Assembly (NCBI GenBank): GCA_037013495.1
Contig: CM072802.1
Span: 64,279,483-64,343,482 of the forward strand
DNA length: 64,000 nucleotides
Origin: Hippophae tibetana
Taxonomy: Eukaryota; Streptophyta; Magnoliopsida; Rosales; Elaeagnaceae
Reading direction: 5' to 3'
In this document: piece after piece, positions 62,763 to 64,000 of the stretch
Position numbering within the stretch: the stretch's first letter is position 1
Layout: each line of letters begins with the position of its first letter
Notes under the pieces: generated by a model
Databases searched by the model: none
What the model saw: the letters and a program-made list of their open reading frames with translations, nothing else
Told to the model about the DNA's origin: nothing
Program-made: the position numbers and the translations under genes

Positions 62763-64000
62763 GATCAATAAATCATAGAGAATGAAAGGAATTGCGTCCA
62801 ACAAGAACCGACAATTTTGGACGAATTTTCTATTTTCTTGATTTTCCGAGAGTTCAAAAAATAACTAAAAATACTTCCAGTGTCTATAAGATTATGAAAA
62901 TTTGAAATATGTGATCAAATATTATTCCAAACAGCTGTGGACAAAATCGCTCAAGAAGTCCATCGTTTGACACGAGTTTGCCCACGGGGTGTTAGACATG
63001 TATATCAATGCCCCACATAGTGGCACCCGAAAACGAGGATTCCTTGTCATCTTCGTATTTTTACATTGCGAAACCTGATATTTCGTGATCAATAAATCAT
63101 AGAGGATGAAAGGAATTGCGTCCAACAAGAACCGACAATTTTGGACGAATTTTCTATTTTCATGATTTTCCGAGAGTTCAAAAAATAACTAAAAATACTT
63201 CCGGTGTCCATAAGATTATGAAACTTTGGAGTATGTGATCAAATATTTTTCCAAACAGGTGTGCAAAACATCGGCCAAGAATTTCATCGTTTGACACGAG
63301 TTTTCCACGGGGTGTTAGACATGCCTATCAATGCCCCCCATAATGGCACCCGAAAACGAGCACTCCTTGTCATCTTCCTAATTTTACCGTGCCAAACCTG
63401 ATATTTTGTGATCCATAAATCATAGAAGATGAAAGGAATTGCGTCCAACAAGAACCGAAAATTTTGGACGAAATTTCTATTTTTCATGATTTTCCGAAGT
63501 TTTCTATTTCAAAAAATCACAAAAAAAACATCCCATATCCATAAGATTATAAAACTCTCCATTATGTGATGAAATAATATTCTAAACATGTGTGCAAAAA
63601 ATTGCCCAAGAATTCCATCGTTTGACACGAGTTTGCCCACGAGGTCTTAGACATGCCTATCAAATCCCGCAATCGTGGCACTTCAAAACGAGGATTCCTT
63701 GTCAACTTCGTATTTTTACCGTGAAAAACCTGATATTTTGTGATCAATAAATCATAGAAGATGAAAGGAATTGCGTCCAACAAGAACCGACAATTTTGGA
63801 CGAAGTTTTTATTTTTAATGATTTTCCGAAGTTTTCCACTTCAAAAAATAACTAAAACTACTTCCCCTGTCCATAAGATTATGAAACTTTGCAGTATGTG
63901 ATCAAATATTATTCCAAACATATGTGCAAAAATTCGCCCAAGAATTGCATCGTTTGACACGAGTTTTCCCACGGAGTGTTAGACATGCCTATCAAATCCC
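62763..64000 (+). repeat. Return to older short/mixed monomers
   Basis: Anchors 62763, 63087, 63410 and 63742 give 324, 323 and 332 bp and then a partial unit cut by the window end. 63.2-63.3 kb carries AATATTTTTCCAAACAG and AAAACATCGGCCAAGAATTT, seen elsewhere only at 26.5 and 27.5 kb. 62.9-63.0 kb carries ACATGTATATCAATGCC as at 31.8 kb. The flank thus resembles the array left of the long-form block. Confidence 0.78.

Larger units (their letters stand above)
1..64000 (+). repeat. Satellite DNA array, ~324/332 bp monomer, whole window
   Basis: The anchor GATCAATAAATC (or a one-base variant) recurs about every 320-334 bp from position 21 to position 63742, roughly 195 times. There is no gap except one shortened unit at 2617-2737. 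All monomers face the same way and no inverted unit was seen. The window starts and ends inside a monomer, so the array is longer than 64 kb. No gene, RNA gene or transposon interrupts it, so every stretch without a gene is explained by this repeat. The length is about two nucleosome repeats, as is common for plant and animal satellites. Role is unknown from sequence; centromeric, pericentromeric or subtelomeric heterochromatin are the usual homes of such arrays. I do not recognise a named satellite family. Confidence 0.98.

Noticed and set aside
497..63783. Many minus-strand reading frames of 60-141 codons with a shared protein-like pattern, as a gene family
   Set aside because: They are one frame of the satellite repeated about every 330 bp. 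The short/long form difference shifts the frame, many rely on non-ATG starts, no domain is recognisable, and no promoter or translation signal is seen.
1..64000. CRISPR array
   Set aside because: The repeated unit is the whole 324-332 bp monomer with no short repeat and unique spacer pattern, and there are no cas genes.
1..64000. LTR retrotransposon or other mobile element inside the array
   Set aside because: No long terminal repeats, target-site duplications, primer-binding site, polypurine tract with internal region, or transposase/reverse transcriptase frame was found; spacing between anchors leaves no room for an insertion except the ~50 bp at 2681-2730.
1..64000. CENP-B box (TTCG....A..CGGG pattern) in the monomer
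   Set aside because: Places with TTCG (for example TTCGTGATCAATAAATC and TTCGTATTTTTACCGTG) lack the required A and CGGG at the right spacing on the plus strand; I saw none on the minus strand either.
1..64000. Monomer as a clean dimer of ~165 bp halves
   Set aside because: TGATCA occurs near half-monomer spacing, but the sequence around the two sites aligns for only a few bases, so an ancient half-unit duplication is not supported by eye.
1..64000. Inverted monomers or a strand switch within the array
   Set aside because: Every anchor and every GGATGAAAGGAATT box read on the plus strand; no reverse-complement copy was seen.
1..64000. Telomere repeat, rRNA spacer or tRNA gene
   Set aside because: No TTTAGGG or TTAGGG runs, no conserved rRNA segments and no A/B-box cloverleaf were noticed; all sequence fits the satellite.

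Overview
The whole 64 kb window is one uninterrupted, head-to-tail satellite DNA array. About 195 monomers of roughly 320-334 bp run in the same orientation from the first base to the last, and the array continues past both edges. I found no protein-coding gene, RNA gene, transposon, retroelement, CRISPR array, telomere repeat or unique-sequence island. A 64 kb AT-rich array (one monomer hand-counted at about 36% GC) made of roughly di-nucleosome-sized monomers with higher-order repeats (HORs) indicates nuclear chromatin of a eukaryote. A plant centromeric, pericentromeric or subtelomeric satellite is my best guess, but the sequence alone does not fix the taxon or chromosomal position.

Two length classes coexist. 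The short form (about 323-326 bp) reads CCGAGAGTTCAAAA after the ATGATTTT block. The long form (about 331-334 bp) reads CCGAAGTTTTCCACTTCAAA there, a 7-8 bp length difference. Three sequence types are seen among long monomers: W (CACATAGTGGCACCCG region), F (AATCCCGCAATTGTGGCACT region) and C (CTCAAATAGTGGCACCCG region). Monomers are cut here at the anchor GATCAATAAATC; the phase is arbitrary.

Layout: (1) 1-6.6 kb, old, diverged short-form monomers, with one exact single-monomer duplication and one truncated, rearranged monomer. (2) 6.6-13.8 kb, a five-monomer HOR of 1,641 bp in four copies, interrupted by two extra monomers with a visible crossover junction. (3) 13.8-32.5 kb, a mosaic of short and long monomers in which a few modules (1,967 bp, 989 bp and 988 bp periods, plus pieces of the 1,641 bp unit) recur in shuffled order. 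(4) 32.5-37.5 kb, only long-form W, C and F monomers. (5) 37.5-52.5 kb, a young HOR block of nine units of 1,329 bp (4 monomers) or about 1,993 bp (6 monomers), built on a strict F/W dimer. (6) 52.5-62.5 kb, a segmental mosaic with periods of 1,993, 2,657 and 3,983 bp (6, 8 and 12 monomers). (7) 62.5-64 kb, a return to variants otherwise seen at 26-32 kb.

The picture is of layered expansion: a recent long-form, dimer-based block of about 30 kb sits inside an older mixed array. Several unequal-crossover or gene-conversion joints can be placed to within about 10 bp. Short reading frames occur in most monomers but are by-products of the repeat, not genes. Coordinates of repeat units come from reading anchors by eye and should be good to a few bases; identity statements are visual, not computed alignments.
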